A DNA stretch of 64,000 nt from Entonaema liquescens (GCA_902805475.1 CADCSX010000010.1:1478001-1542000); one strand, 5' to 3'; counted from the stretch's first letter, positions 35,186 through 47,194 are shown. Numbers and translations are program-made. Notes: generated by a model not told the origin, from the sequence alone.

Positions 35186-35451
35186 AAATCATTTCTTTCT
35201 CTCATTACTGCTATGGAACCTCCGCCAATAACGCTAAACTGGACAATTGAGAAATACGTACATTAAACTAAGAATTATACATTTGTCATTAGGTTCAATG
35301 ATAGACAGGGACGCCGACTCCATCACGCCCCAAACCATGTTTTCCCTCCCCATTCTTGAACTTTGGAAGACCTGACAAGTTGACGGTTAGGTATCCACAG
35401 TCCATGCAGGTATCCAAGCGATGAGCTTGAATAGGAAAAGCTGATAGAACA

Positions 35452-36547
35452 TCACTTCCTGGAGACGATGGAGCTATTCATGTGTTCCACTCCGCTGCAG
35501 CTGTCTGCCACCTTAGTAGCGCTTTGCTTCATCGAAGAAACTGCCGTCTTGTCCGATTTCTTATTGGTCCTGCGGGAAGATGCCTTCCTGTAGGTGGCAA
35601 TGTAGAACATGATAAAGAGCACCAGATACGAGCTCAAGATGAGGCATCCACAGACAGCCGCGAAAGGTTCACCTGCGCATCGCCCCACATGCGGCAGATA
35701 CGGAGCGTGAGCACTAGCGAAGTAGTCCCACGATGCGAAGTACACGAATCCTGTGGGCATTGTTAGCGCTTTTCATTTTGAAAATTGGTTTCGTTAGGGA
35801 CTTACCGAGATCGAGAATGAACTGGCCGATCTGCATTCGGGTAATCCACTCCTTCCACCAGACCTTGACACCTCGGGCGCTCTGGAAGTAGTACCAGTAC
35901 ATCACAACGTGCACAGTCAGGTTGAGGGTGATAGGGACCCACGAGACCGACGTGTGCCCGATGAGCTGGGTGTAGCACAGTAGTGCAGTTGCCGGGTGAT
36001 GGTAAGTGTGGAGGAAGGTAAGAGGCTTCTTCTTGACCATTAAGAAGACAGTGTCAATAAGTTCGATATATTTGGTGATGTAGTTGAGCTAGCTTGTATT
36101 AGCGTCTTCATCGCAGTTGATGAGTCTTGACTTGCAGATACTCACATAGTAGAGAGTTACGAGCTCGTTACTCCAGCCATCTGCGCCGCAGATGTTCTCG
36201 TAAAGACCATGCCTCCAGATAGTTGGGGCTAGTTGCTCAATGAAGAGAACTAGGAGGCCACCGCTGAGCAGTGTCAAGAACAAGTTATGAGCCTTGAACA
36301 GACCGTTTAACTTGAGCGGCTCTCGGTTGCGCATAAACTCGCGGCCTCCGAAGATGACAACGAGATATAGGACAATCATGCCCACAGTCTCGTTCAAGGT
36401 CGACATCGGAGTGATTCCCTCCTTGAATCTGAACTCATTTGCATGATATCCCGTAACGGACATCCAAAGCTTGTCAAAAGCCTGCCACGGCGCGATCTTG
36501 ATCACGCCGGGCGAAGCCTTGAATGAGTGCATGGAATCGAAAGACAT
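35452..36547 (-). CDS. Fatty-acid elongase, GNS1/SUR4 (ELO) family
   Basis: Condensing enzyme (3-ketoacyl-CoA synthase) for very-long-chain fatty acids, in the ER membrane. Exons 36547-36146, 36088-35806 and 35750-35452 give 327 residues with consistent phases. The catalytic histidine box LTFLHTYHH (H161, H164, H165) matches yeast ELO2/ELO3. Further family segments are LNYITKYIELIDTVFLM and LNLTVHVVMYWYYF. About seven membrane helices are expected, and the C-terminus is Ser/Lys-rich. It supplies sphingolipid precursors and stands alone, with gene-free flanks. Confidence 0.92.
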
Positions 36548-38362
36548 GGCTAATTAAGAGGGTATGAAAAATAATAAGGTCCGACGAGGCCAGCCGAAAA
36601 GCCTGAGTGCCGAGATGCTGCAGTATGAGTTCTTCTTAAGAAGGGAATCTGGCTTTGTCACAAGGTTTTGAAGCCGGAGAAGTCGATATTATTATAAGCG
36701 CCCGGTGGTCTGGATAGAAATTAAAATGATCGATGTCATACCGCGTCGACTAAGGAACTAGCCTAACAATACCAACGGCAGAAAACGGATAAGTCGAACT
36801 AACAAACTCAATGGACTCGAGTATTAGCCCCGACTATTCGATCGAAGTAAGTTATTATTCAAGATAATAATTGTTCTATTCTAGGGAATTGGTCAACTCT
36901 ATTATAGGTACTCCACACAGGGAACGCGGTACGAAAAGTGCGGTTACACCATTGCTTTTGATGCCAATTACAGGTAAAACAGTATGGCTTTACGGTCTAG
37001 ATGATGGCATATTTTGAATGAAATCCTGACTACTGTGGATACGAATATTTCTATAGTCTCGGACAAAAGCCTCCCGGCCGGGGTACTTAGGTATGTATCA
37101 ACCAATTCCCTTTCTCGTTTAGGATCTGGAGGTTATCAATATGTCTTACTCGATGGGGCATATGGGGATGTATGGTATGTAATGGTATGTATGGTAATGT
37201 ACCTTTGCTATGAAGTATGGTATGCTACCTATACATCCTATACATCCTTAAGCCACCTAGATGCTTATTAAGTCGCCGCAAGGAAGGTTACATGCATGTG
37301 ATTACGACCATCTTACACCCAATCCTTGCTTGTTCTCATTCAGCAGAAGAAGGAAAAAAAACAGTAACTTGCCCACACACCCAAATCTTAGCACTGATTA
37401 CCTGCTTGACACAGTTGTCGCCCCCTCCGTTCTAGCCGATAAGAGCTTATAGGTCTAGATTTCACCTTCAGCTGACACGACAAGAGGTCATTGTCAAAGC
37501 GTTTAAAGGTATCTTTCTACTGTTATTGCCCGAAACATCGTCAAGCCAAGATTATGGACAACTCCGCACTTGACTAGATGTATTGTCCAAAAAAGAGGCT
37601 TTACGTCAGTAAATTTTACCATTCAAGGACTTACCCTCTAGTTCCTCCCACTTACCATGGAGGAGTGGAGTGGTCTAGTGTTTAGAGCCCGAATAGCTGG
37701 GTATCGGGTTTTTCGGCGATATTGCTACGTGTACCTGGCGACGGCTTATCCACATAAACGGCTACGGCTACGGATCTAAACCGTAATAGCGTTATCGACA
37801 GTTGAGCTATACATCGCATATGCCTCCTTCAACGCCCTAGCATACATGGCTTAGTATCCCGTTGGCTCGTGGGTTTTCAGACCTAACGACGCGTAAGGTC
37901 GATAATTGCAAAGATCGACGTCACACACACTTTACCATGCCAGCCATGCCAGCCATGCTTGACCCGAGATTGCGGGCTGAATAGGCCAAGCTCTGGACTA
38001 GTATGCTTGTGAACCCAGTTCTCGGATCCAGCCCAGCTCACTGGATACTTTTTTGTTCTAATCTCAGCAACCCCCTTAGAGCTCAAGGCGTACCTCGGAA
38101 TCAGGTGGACCCTCCTTAGACGTTGTCTTACACGCCTTTTTTCCAACATGGCATCATCGCATATTTCCAGCGCGTCCCCATTCGTTTATTTATATAATGC
38201 CACTCTTGTCGATCGTGTAAACCCCGGTCTGTAGTCTGGCATTGACCGTGACCTTACACACTAGAGTTCTATCTCATATACCCCCTCTTCTCCTAACCTT
38301 TGGCCTCAGAGCCTTTGGAGTTACTTCACTTTTACCACCCTTCTCATATAGCTCCTTTCATC
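36548..38362. other. Divergent promoter interval, elongase / P450
   Basis: 1.8 kb between divergently transcribed genes. It contains TGGTATGTA-type simple repeats at 37165-37225 and a TATATAA element at 38191-38197, about 170 bp before the P450 ATG. No gene. Confidence 0.45.
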
Positions 38363-39979
38363 ATGTCCAAAGTCACCATGACCCCCGTTATAGCGGTGAC
38401 AGCGGCCGCATCCTTCTTATACGCCCGCCATGCTGAACTACCAATTGCCTCCACTATCGCAAAGTCGTTGGCCGTTGTGGCTCCCCTATATGTTGTCGTC
38501 TGGCTTAGCTGGATATTCCCCTTTTATGTGTCTGAACTGAGACATGTGCCTACCGTCCCTGGATTCCCTCTTTGGGGCCAGTTCTTTGATATCATCACGC
38601 AAGAATGTGGTGTGCCTCAGCGAAACTGGCACCAGAAGCATGGTCCTATTATCCGATACTTCTTCCCCTTTGGTGCTGAGCGTCTTTCTGTTGCCGACGA
38701 TGAGGCTCTCAAGCAGATGACGGTGAAGAACCCTTACAACTACCCTAAGCCTGTCCGTGCTAAGCTTTGGATGGTTCGCATCTTGGGTGAGGGTGTCCTA
38801 CTTGCCGAGGGCCAGGAGCATGTGCATCAGCGCAAGTCTCTTGCCCCAGGTTTCTCGATCCAGTCTATTCGTGCACTCGCCCCAGTCTTCTGGGAAAAGT
38901 CTCTTCTTCTAGCCAAGTGCTGGCGCGAGGAAATGACTGCTGATGGAGTTACGACCAAGTCATTTGAGGTGCTAGAGTGGCTCAACAGAACTACACTGGA
39001 TATTATTGGCAGCGCTGGCTTCGGATACAATATTGACTCACTCCGACACCCTGAGACGCCCATTCGTGAGGCCTATCGCCTTGTCTTCGCTTTTGACATT
39101 GGATCTCGTATCATGCACGGAATTCAGGCATTTATCCCTGCTTCCAAGTACCTCCCGTCCAAGATGAACCGAGATATGCAGACTTCCCGCAACATTATTC
39201 TAGACAAGGCCACTGAAATCATCACTGAGAAACAAGAACAAGCAGAAACCAACACCGGTGGTAAGGATATCATCGCGCTTATCGCTCGTGATAACAAGAA
39301 GATGAAGGCCATGGGAGAAGCTGGTCTCTCCTTCGAAACCATGCGCGACCAGATCATGACTTTCCTGGGTGCTGGCCACGATACTACCGCAACTGGTGTA
39401 GCCTGGACCATCCACTTGTTGTCCACTCACCCTGAAATTCAGTCCCGCCTCCGTGAAGAAATCAAGGACTTCATGCCTTTCCTTTTCGACAAGGCATCTC
39501 GCTTTGATCCTGAGGCGATTGTAAATGCCGATCCCGACCAGCTACCTTACCTTGACAACGTCTGCCGAGAATCACTCCGTTATATCCCGCCTATTCCCAT
39601 GACAGTGCGACAGTCCCTTGCTGACGACCAACTCGGCCCCTACAAGGTTCCTGGCGGCAGCGTTATTTACGTGCTAGCTAACGCCATCAACCGTTTACCG
39701 ATGTACTGGGGTCCCAACGCTGACGAATTCGACCCAGACCGGTGGGACAACCTCCCCAAGACTTTTACTGCCAACGCTTTCATGACTTTCCTCCAAGGCC
39801 CGCGCGGTTGCATCGGTCGGAAATTCGCAGAGATTGAAATGAAGATCCTGTTATGCTGCTTGCTCAGCATGTACGAATTCAAGCGTGACTTCGACACGCC
39901 CGACCCCGAGGAGTGGAAGATGTGGCGACTTGTGCTACGGCCGAAGGAGGGCGTCACTGTCAAGGTTACAGCCATCTAG
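38363..39979 (+). CDS. Cytochrome P450 monooxygenase
   Basis: Single exon, 538 residues. The ATG at 38363 is used because the frame further upstream opens without ATG. An N-terminal hydrophobic anchor (two segments within about the first 55 residues) places it in the ER membrane. The I-helix motif AGHDTT (about residue 336), the ExxR motif ESLR (about 401) and the heme loop FLQGPRGCIG with its ligand C483 are intact. Overall it is E-class group I, related to the CYP3/CYP4-like fungal clans; family number and substrate cannot be given from sequence alone. No intron, which is unusual for fungal P450s. No biosynthetic partner gene lies beside it. Confidence 0.92.
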   Translation: MSKVTMTPVIAVTAAASFLYARHAELPIASTIAKSLAVVAPLYVVVWLSWIFPFYVSELRHVPTVPGFPLWGQFFDIITQECGVPQRNWHQKHGPIIRYFFPFGAERLSVADDEALKQMTVKNPYNYPKPVRAKLWMVRILGEGVLLAEGQEHVHQRKSLAPGFSIQSIRALAPVFWEKSLLLAKCWREEMTADGVTTKSFEVLEWLNRTTLDIIGSAGFGYNIDSLRHPETPIREAYRLVFAFDIGSRIMHGIQAFIPASKYLPSKMNRDMQTSRNIILDKATEIITEKQEQAETNTGGKDIIALIARDNKKMKAMGEAGLSFETMRDQIMTFLGAGHDTTATGVAWTIHLLSTHPEIQSRLREEIKDFMPFLFDKASRFDPEAIVNADPDQLPYLDNVCRESLRYIPPIPMTVRQSLADDQLGPYKVPGGSVIYVLANAINRLPMYWGPNADEFDPDRWDNLPKTFTANAFMTFLQGPRGCIGRKFAEIEMKILLCCLLSMYEFKRDFDTPDPEEWKMWRLVLRPKEGVTVKVTAI

Positions 39980-40741
39980 GGTGCACGCATCATGCAATGC
40001 TACCTACTTACTAAGAATTAATTCGTAATCTATCACATCGTATATATCCAGGCACGTTAGGGAATTTGAAAACAAGAAAAAAGAATTGAGCCCCTCAGCG
40101 GCTATGGCGTATCTACCATTTTCATGTTCATGTTCAAGCGTCTATATGACATGTAAATGGAGTTGGTAAAATTGGCAAATTTTGGGCTCTAATGAGGTGT
40201 ATGTATGAATTCATAATAAATGTTTCAGACTTAAATCACTCTTGTGTTTGACTCGTGATGGTTTGAATATTCTCAGGAGTAAATTTTTGAAAACACCCAA
40301 GAGATTCTCTAAGAGATACGTGACTGAGAAAATCTGTGCACTGTCCAATAGTCACAATGAGTATTGGGGTCGGGAGCTTTTCGTATCAACGCTGATATAT
40401 TTCGACGCCCGTGAAATCACCAAGTTACTAGAGAGCCTATGCTATGAGTAATCAACGTATTTCACCGTTCTAGCTCTTGCTATGTTGTGTCACGCACGAA
40501 GTGGGATGTCTAATACGGTGGGTGATCGCGTGGTATCCCGTGTCTTGACAGCCATGGTAAATAATATTAAGATAAACAGTATCGAACCTATGTTGAAGTA
40601 TGTACATGAACGCATTCTGAGACAGAGTAATAGTAGTAACAAAACAACTTTTTAGAATACATATTTCCCCCCAGACAACAACAATTACAGGACCAGATTA
40701 CCGAGCGTTAGGTGAGTGAGTAAGAGTAGATATGGGTAAGA
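39980..40741. other. Convergent intergenic region
   Basis: 3' regions of the P450 and of the minus-strand repeat protein. Nothing else is seen. Confidence 0.4.
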
Positions 40742-41467
40742 TTACGAGATTATGTTTTTGACAATGGAATCCACTGTGATGGGGTCGCAGGCGGAAATGC
40801 CCACGCCCTGGCAGCTGTTGTCGTTGCTGAGGTTGAGGTCGGGCTTGACTTCGGGGCTGAGGTCGATCAGACTGTCACCGCTGCTCTTGCTAGTAGGGCT
40901 GCTAGTAGGGCTGCTACTGGCGGTGCTGCTGCTGCTGCTACTAGTGGTAGTGGGACTAGACTGGACAGGGTAGATCGCAGGAGCTGTTGTGGGAGTAGGA
41001 GTTGGTGTAGCCGTAGTTGTAGGAGACGGCTCGACCTTAGCCTTGCTGTCACCGTTGTTGTTTTCGACTGTGTTGGTGACATCCGAATCCACAGTGATGG
41101 GGTCACAGGCACTTATGCCAATGCCCAAGCAGCTGTTCTCATTGCTCAGGTTGAGGCCAAGGTCGACATCGGGACTGATGTTGATCAACGAGTCCCCTGA
41201 GCCATTATCTTTGGTGGTGCTCGGCTCTTCTTTGGCCTTGGAGCCGTTGTTGTTTACGACGGTAGAGTTTTTCTTTGAATCGACGGTGATGGGATCACAC
41301 ACGGAGATACCCAACCCAAGGCAGGAGTTGTCATTATTAGCGTTGAGCCCGAGATCGAGATTGGGACTGAGGTTAATGAGCTGGTCCCGCTTGTGCTCGG
41401 CCAAGAAAGCGGGTAGGCCGTGAGCTACGCCGATGAAAGAGAGAACGAAGTAGGTAAAGACGTGCAT
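40742..41467 (-). CDS. Secreted protein with three CDPITVDS repeats
   Basis: Single exon, 241 residues. A signal peptide occupies about residues 1-17, followed by a dibasic site (HKR, residues 25-27) typical of Kex2 cleavage. Three copies of a repeat of about 36 residues then follow, each built as SPxxxLxLNxxNxNSC, GxGIS, xCDPITVDS, with two conserved cysteines per copy. Linkers between copies are Asn/Lys-rich (first) and a long Thr/Pro/Ser-rich mucin-like stretch (second), likely O-glycosylated. A TATA element (41678-41684) lies about 210 bp upstream. I do not recognise the family. It looks like a cell-wall or apoplastic protein. The gene is close to two P450s but that gives no functional hint. 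Confidence 0.8.
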   Translation of the reverse strand: MHVFTYFVLSFIGVAHGLPAFLAEHKRDQLINLSPNLDLGLNANNDNSCLGLGISVCDPITVDSKKNSTVVNNNGSKAKEEPSTTKDNGSGDSLINISPDVDLGLNLSNENSCLGIGISACDPITVDSDVTNTVENNNGDSKAKVEPSPTTTATPTPTPTTAPAIYPVQSSPTTTSSSSSSTASSSPTSSPTSKSSGDSLIDLSPEVKPDLNLSNDNSCQGVGISACDPITVDSIVKNIIS

Positions 41468-42691
41468 ATTGACCGTTTAGCTCTTAGTCTCAACTACGGA
41501 GTTTCTCGGCGCCAAAGGACAGGGAAAGAAAAAAAAAAGATAGTCACGAAATTTTGTTTTTGAGAGGTTGGAAGATTGGGTTCTACAGAAGATCTCAGAG
41601 GATCTCAGCTCGAGGATTTGCCTGGTGAGAGTAAAACAACAGACATTCGTATCCAAGTGATCGACCATCCTCCTGCCTATTATAAGCCGTGTGGATACGC
41701 AAGACTTTGCAAGACTTTACAATAACATAATTAACTATTACGTCGATCGCCAGTGGCTGCTCCAACTAATCAAACTATGCAAGTGCTGTGTTTTCTTTTC
41801 CAAGTATCGAGCACGCTATCATCAAACCGCCCGCGTCTAGTCCATCTAGCCGAACCACTGCCCGATTCAGCACTTCCTGAATAGGCAAGTTTGTTTACAG
41901 GGATGGCCTTGTTCCCAGGGACGCTCGAGTCACATCTCACCTTTTCCCCCACTGCGGAGGCCCGAGTCCCTTGGCCCCTGACAGATGCGTTTTGGGGGTC
42001 AGGCAGAAATCTGACAAAGTATTCGATACTTTGAATACTCTCTTCTCTCTCTCTCTCTCGCTTCGCTAATGCTAATGCTTCGCTTCACTTCCCGTAACCC
42101 TGACCCCATACGAAAACGCCACCGGCGAGAGGGCCGACCAATGGGCGAATAATCGATGACGATCACCATGTCCATGCTTCGGGGGCGTATCGAGGCATCC
42201 AGAAAGAAACTTGGCCATTGTCAGCAACACTTGCATGGGCGGGAATTAGAATTGCTGCGAGTCGCGTCATGGGCACATGAGCCTGCTTTGGTATGTTTTT
42301 AACCTGTCCCACCCGATGGATATTCTTAGACAACGATACCCGAGAGAGCGGAATGACAGAAATGTAGGGAAATATGTAAGGGAGAGGAGGATAAGTAATT
42401 GCTCCCGCGCCGTGGTATTGGTAAGATAGTAGAGAAACCCCAGGATTTATTAGCGTCTACTAGTAGTAGTAGAGGTCATCTTTATATTAGCTATTAGTCC
42501 TAGGACGGAATTGTGGGGGAAACTAAGCTCGCTGAAGAGTGACAGGGAGAAACAAAGACATATAGAGAGTAATATTACTCTATTATATCATTATTCTCAT
42601 TATAGCACCGAGGACTCTAAGGGGCCCAAGGAGTTCAGAACAACTCCATCTCCTTTTTTATTTTGTTTTGTTCTTCCTAACCACCCTCAAG
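41468..42691. other. Divergent promoter region, repeat protein / P450
   Basis: 1.2 kb between divergent genes. It has a CT tract at 42043-42059. No gene seen. Confidence 0.4.
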
Positions 42692-44326
42692 ATGTTTGGG
42701 ATCACGAGCAGCGCCTTCATCCTACTGGCCGTCTTCCTTATATGGAAGATTGTCCAGTCAAAGCTCAAGAAGCGTCATAACAATGCAAAAGCTGCAGCTC
42801 TCGGGTGCTTGCCGCCGCCAGTGCTGCGCAGCACGAACCTGATTGGTAACTCGATATTACGGGAGTCTATGAAAGCTACCAAGGAGGACCGTGGACCTCA
42901 ATACGTGGCCGAGAAGCTGGATAGCATCTCGCCAGACTGTCATACTGTCAAAGTCCCCATCATCGACTACGAGATTATCGTAACACGCGACCCTGAAAAT
43001 GCCCGCACCTTGTTTACCAGTCCTGACTTTGACATCAGCCACCACCGGCAGCTGAGCTGGATGCCACTGCTAGGCAAGGGCATCTTCACAAGCCGAGGCG
43101 ACATCTGGAAGCACAGCCGCGCGCTCCTGCGGCCGCAGTTCGCGAGAGAAATGATCAGCGATCCGCAGCTGGAGGAACACCACCTACAGAACCTATGGGG
43201 CCAGCTCACCGCCGACGCCACGACAGGGTGGACATCCAAGGTCGATCTCGCACCGCTCTTCTTCAAGTTCACGCTCGACACGGCGACCGAGTTTATCTTC
43301 GGCCAGTCGGCCAACTCGCTTCTCCAGCGCGACGGCGCGAAGGACCTGAGCCGCCACTTCAACGCGGCGAAGGTGTGGATCGACAAGCGCGGCGCCCTGG
43401 CCAAATTCTACTGGCTCATGAACAGCAAAGAATTCAAGGAGCACTGCGCGGCCATCCACAAGTTCGCCGACCGCATCGTCGCCGACCGCCTTGCCCACCC
43501 CCCTGAGAAAGCCGGCGGCGGCGGCGGCGCGGACCCGGAAAAGGGGCCCCGCTTCAACCTCCTCAACGAACTCGCCAAGGAGACGCAGAACCCGCAGGAG
43601 CTGCGCAACGAGACGCTGCACGTGCTCATCGCGGGCCGGGACACGACGGGCTGTCTGCTGGGGTGGGTGCTGTACTTCCTGGCGCGCTACCCGGCGGTGT
43701 ACGCGCGCCTGCGCCGGGAGATCGTCCACCAGTTCGGGGACCGGCCGGCGGACTTCCGGTCGCTGAGCCAGCTGTCGTATCTGCAGTGGGTGATCAACGA
43801 GACGCTGCGCGTGGTGACGGTGATCCCGCTGAACGAGCGCATCGCGCTGCGCGACACGGTGTTGCCGCGGGGCGGGGGCCCCGACGGCAGGGAGCGCGTG
43901 TTCGTGCCGGAGGGCACGCAGGTGCTCATCCCGCTGTACGCGATGCAGCACCGTGCGGACATCTGGGGCGCGGATGTCGAGGAGTTCCGCCCCGAGAGGT
44001 GGGAGACGCATCGGGCTGGGTGGGAGTTCATTCCGTTTGGAGCCGGCGCGCGGAAATGTCTTGGTCGTAAGCCTTGCCCCCTATTATTCCCCGATTTTAG
44101 GTTAGATATGTCAAGTGAAGAACATTGGCTAACTAAGTATGTGTGTACAGAGCAATTCGGACGCCAGGAAGTAGGCTACGTGGTGTCGCGGTTCTGTCAG
44201 AAGTACGACCGTATCGAGAACATGGAGGAGGGCGACGGCAGGATCCGGCTTCATCATGCTATTGAGAACCGGTCGGGAACTGGTGTGCAGGTACGGCTGC
44301 ACGAAGCGAAGGCTACCACCGCGTGA
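42692..44326 (+). CDS. Cytochrome P450, CYP52-like
   Basis: Exons 42692-44066 and 44151-44326, 516 residues. The intron (84 bp, in-frame length) is cut at GTAAGC/ACAG so that the heme loop FIPFGAGARKCLG is joined to QQFGRQE; the ligand is C455 by count. The I-helix AGRDTT is near residue 314 and ExxR (ETLR) near 369. A single N-terminal membrane anchor follows the start. The region LGKGIFTSRGDIWKHSRALLRPQF strongly resembles alkane/fatty-acid omega-hydroxylases of the CYP52 clan; chain-length preference is not predictable. The 3' half is markedly GC-rich, creating long antisense frames that are not genes. Confidence 0.9.
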   Translation: MFGITSSAFILLAVFLIWKIVQSKLKKRHNNAKAAALGCLPPPVLRSTNLIGNSILRESMKATKEDRGPQYVAEKLDSISPDCHTVKVPIIDYEIIVTRDPENARTLFTSPDFDISHHRQLSWMPLLGKGIFTSRGDIWKHSRALLRPQFAREMISDPQLEEHHLQNLWGQLTADATTGWTSKVDLAPLFFKFTLDTATEFIFGQSANSLLQRDGAKDLSRHFNAAKVWIDKRGALAKFYWLMNSKEFKEHCAAIHKFADRIVADRLAHPPEKAGGGGGADPEKGPRFNLLNELAKETQNPQELRNETLHVLIAGRDTTGCLLGWVLYFLARYPAVYARLRREIVHQFGDRPADFRSLSQLSYLQWVINETLRVVTVIPLNERIALRDTVLPRGGGPDGRERVFVPEGTQVLIPLYAMQHRADIWGADVEEFRPERWETHRAGWEFIPFGAGARKCLGRKPCPLLFPDFRLDMSSEEHWLTKYVCTEQFGRQEVGYVVSRFCQKYDRIENMEEGDGRIRLHHAIENRSGTGVQVRLHEAKATTA

Positions 44327-47194
44327 GATGGTCTGCTGGTATAACTCTCTATGTAATGGATAATACTGTAATGTCTACAAACTGAACTAAAGAGCACTTG
44401 ATTACATGATGACTTGCAAAATATAATCTGTTACCAATGTTTGAAGTTTCGTCGCATATCAATACTCTTCTTACATACATGTGTATTTCGTTCATAAGGA
44501 AACTGTCATTTCCCCCTATTCTACTACCATCAGTGTTGACGGATATACTTCAGGAGTGACCCCTTATGTCCTTTGACTACCTATGGTAGTTCTATAAGCT
44601 AGTTAATTGTAGATATATTAACTTGTTGTCAATATACAATATACTACGCTTATCTCTATAGTATAGCAACTCCAGTGGGAAGCTCGATCTACTACTAAGT
44701 AAACTAGACAAACAGTCCCATCAGTATCCAGTTTGCAGCACCCACTTCCCACGTGGTGAACATTACGCCGCACTTTGTAGATCTCCTTATCCTACCCTAC
44801 CCATAGGAACTACAACCATGGATACTAGACAAGTTTCTCATCCACAAAACCACCTAAGATAACTAGCTACAACCATGTAACCAGACTAGCAGCCCAGCTC
44901 GATTACGCGCATGTAAGGCTACTAGTTCCATCGGGTTCATCGGCCGATCCTTCAGCCAGCCTTATCTTCTCCGTTACACCGCCGCCGCCGCAGAACAGAA
45001 GCGCCGGCGGCGAGAGTGCCTCCCGGCCGTAACAGCGCGTGGAGGGGGCGCCTCGAACGGCTCAAAATCGAAAATTCCTGGTTGTGTAAACGTCACGACG
45101 CCATATTCCAAGTTCTACGCACAAATTGCATTGTATTCAGTGAAGCCACCACGGGTCCGGCTGTACGCATGACCCGCGCCCTTATTCGCCGCCGGGAGGA
45201 TTGCAACTGGATGCCCCGAGGGTATCAGCTCTAGCTTACTATACATGTACTACGGTCCCATATTGTTGGTAACTTACAGCTGCCGATGTGCCCCTGGGGC
45301 ACGCAATATAGAGTATACTCACCGAACAGGCGTGCCACGAGTCTTGTTTCCGGTGACGGACCTTAGTGTAGCGCCGTCATACGCCACAACTATAAAAATA
45401 CGAGGGGCAGTTGGTTAGACACGGTGAGGCGAAGAGGTGGCTGCATGAACTCCCTTTTTCTGTAACGTGACATAGGTAAAGGCCTAAAGGCTCTGCTTTC
45501 TCCTTTGTATGCTTGTCCTTGCTATGCGCCCCGATGCCGTGACCGCGTTACACTACGCTAGATGACGCTTGTCATCCCGCCGCTCCCCCAGCTTCGGGAC
45601 GCCTAGATTCTATGGTCTCTTAGCAGAGTGCTGTAAATAGGTACGGCCCTTACCCTAGGACCTTACATAGAAGGCGAAGTAGTGCGACGCTGTTTATGGT
45701 ATGCTGTACGGTGAGTATCACAAGAAACAGTAGCGTCTTTGGGTATCATGACTACTCGATATGTACGATGACTGAATATGCACCCCAACTTCGATGCTGG
45801 TAATACGTATTGCCGGTGATATTTAAGCCGTCTGCCCTAGAGTGTAACAAAAGACACGAACGAGGGTAGCATCCGATGAAACCCAAGGAAAGCCATGTCA
45901 GTATACAAAGTCTTCTGCAGTTCTCGGCATCATATATATAGGCTGGCCTATGGGGGTACAGATCTTGCCCCCATTAAAGCGGTCTTTGCGATCAGCGATA
46001 TGCTAAAGAGTGATGTGCTAGGAACGATGAATAAGCTAGTATTGTCCGCGTCGTTTCGCCACCCCACGAAAGCTGTGTGGCTTGGATCCAGATGCGGCGT
46101 AAGTTGATCGGAGGCCACGGGAGCCGATCGAATCAAGAGACGTCGTCTGATCTCGCCTGGTTTGAGGGAAGACAACAGCATCAGCTCTGCGTCGTCTGGC
46201 TGCTGCGCAAACAGCCACAGTAATGGCGAGATTGTCCAGATCAGTCTAGTACTCGTGAGTGGCCTCTCGATTTGGAAACAATGCTAAGCTCCCTTGCGTG
46301 TTTGTATTTTCTGACGTGTTCACCCCCAATCTGTCTATTGAAGACGACAAGCGGTACGTAGTTGTACTAGTACGTGGTGTCTCGGGAGGTCACCGAGGGC
46401 TACCGGTATTTTACTTGCGACTCGCAAGGTACCCGGTTCTTCCGAATGAGAGGTAAAAACATATTGATCGAGGCAGGTAAATTCCAGCAAGGGAGGGGTG
46501 CGCCATGGGCAGTTTTTGGTCCAATACCAGTACACCATGTATCCAAAGGTCTCCATGAGGCTCTATGGTGGCTGAACGGACCGTGGTACTAGCAAATCGG
46601 GACCTTCGGCTTCTTAGTCTTCCTAGTCAAGGCCCTAGACACCACCCAACCAAAGTGCGTCGTCATGGTTCCGCAACTCGGCAGAACTGACCTGTTACCT
46701 GCCTTGGCAGGGCTGCTATGTCTACGACATTGCTCTACCCACTCTGCCGCTATATACGGGCTAAGATAACTAAAACTACTCAGCGCAATAATCCGTTTAA
46801 GACGGACTCCTCTCTTCGGGACAGACAGGCCCCATTCAGCAGTGTAGGGATCGACGATATCACCCGCTCCAAGCGGTCCACATAAATATTAACATGATTC
46901 AATGACGAAATCGACTGGTAAATGAAGTAATCAGACCGGAAACAAGGTGGTTTGAATGGGGTAAGACAGCTTAAGACACTATTGGTAGACCCGAACATAG
47001 AGATGGGAGGCGCAGTGGTTAGTGCTAAGCACCGACCTACCTTTTGATATCACCCCTTTGAGCTCGATCCCTACTTGTATAAAGGAAATTCACGCCGAGT
47101 CGACTCCTTATTTCCTTTCCCTCACATACGGCGGGCACAGCACTTTCACATACACACTGTCAAATATTCAGATCCCTGAAACCCACAGATCAAA
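44327..47194. other. Gene-free interval, 2.9 kb
   Basis: No supported protein gene; all frames are short and unlike protein. A tRNA-like A box / B box pair is at 47008-47071, and a TATA element (47078-47083) precedes the next gene. Confidence 0.45.
47078..47083 (+). promoter_or_regulatory. TATA box of secreted Ala/Ser repeat gene
   Basis: TATAAA 112 bp upstream of the ATG at 47195, followed by a pyrimidine-rich leader. Confidence 0.5.

Larger units (their letters stand above)
32971..35451. other. Gene-free interval, 2.5 kb
   Basis: No supported gene. It holds a T-run at about 33943-33960, several A-runs, a repeat of GGTCTTA/TTAGGG-like units at 34577-34605, and (CTTTG)n at 35151-35185. A 128-codon plus-strand ORF at 34880-35266 runs through the CTTTG repeat and is not believed. 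Confidence 0.45.

Noticed and set aside
34880..35266. 128-codon plus-strand ORF
   Set aside because: Half of it is the (CTTTG)n repeat and the rest lacks domain-like composition or splice-linked partners.
40989..41423. 144-codon plus-strand ORF
   Set aside because: It is antisense to the repeat protein, which has a signal peptide and conserved repeats.
43193..44011. 272-codon minus-strand ORF opposite the CYP52-like gene
   Set aside because: A GC-rich antisense frame; the sense strand has all P450 motifs.
38363..44326. Secondary-metabolite gene cluster around the two P450s
   Set aside because: No backbone synthase, transferase or transporter lies between or beside them; two P450s alone are not enough.
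46700..46765. Minus-strand tRNA-like segment (GGGTAGAGC and a hairpin)
   Set aside because: The D-arm-like piece has no matching acceptor or T arm; the hairpin leaves only a three-base loop.
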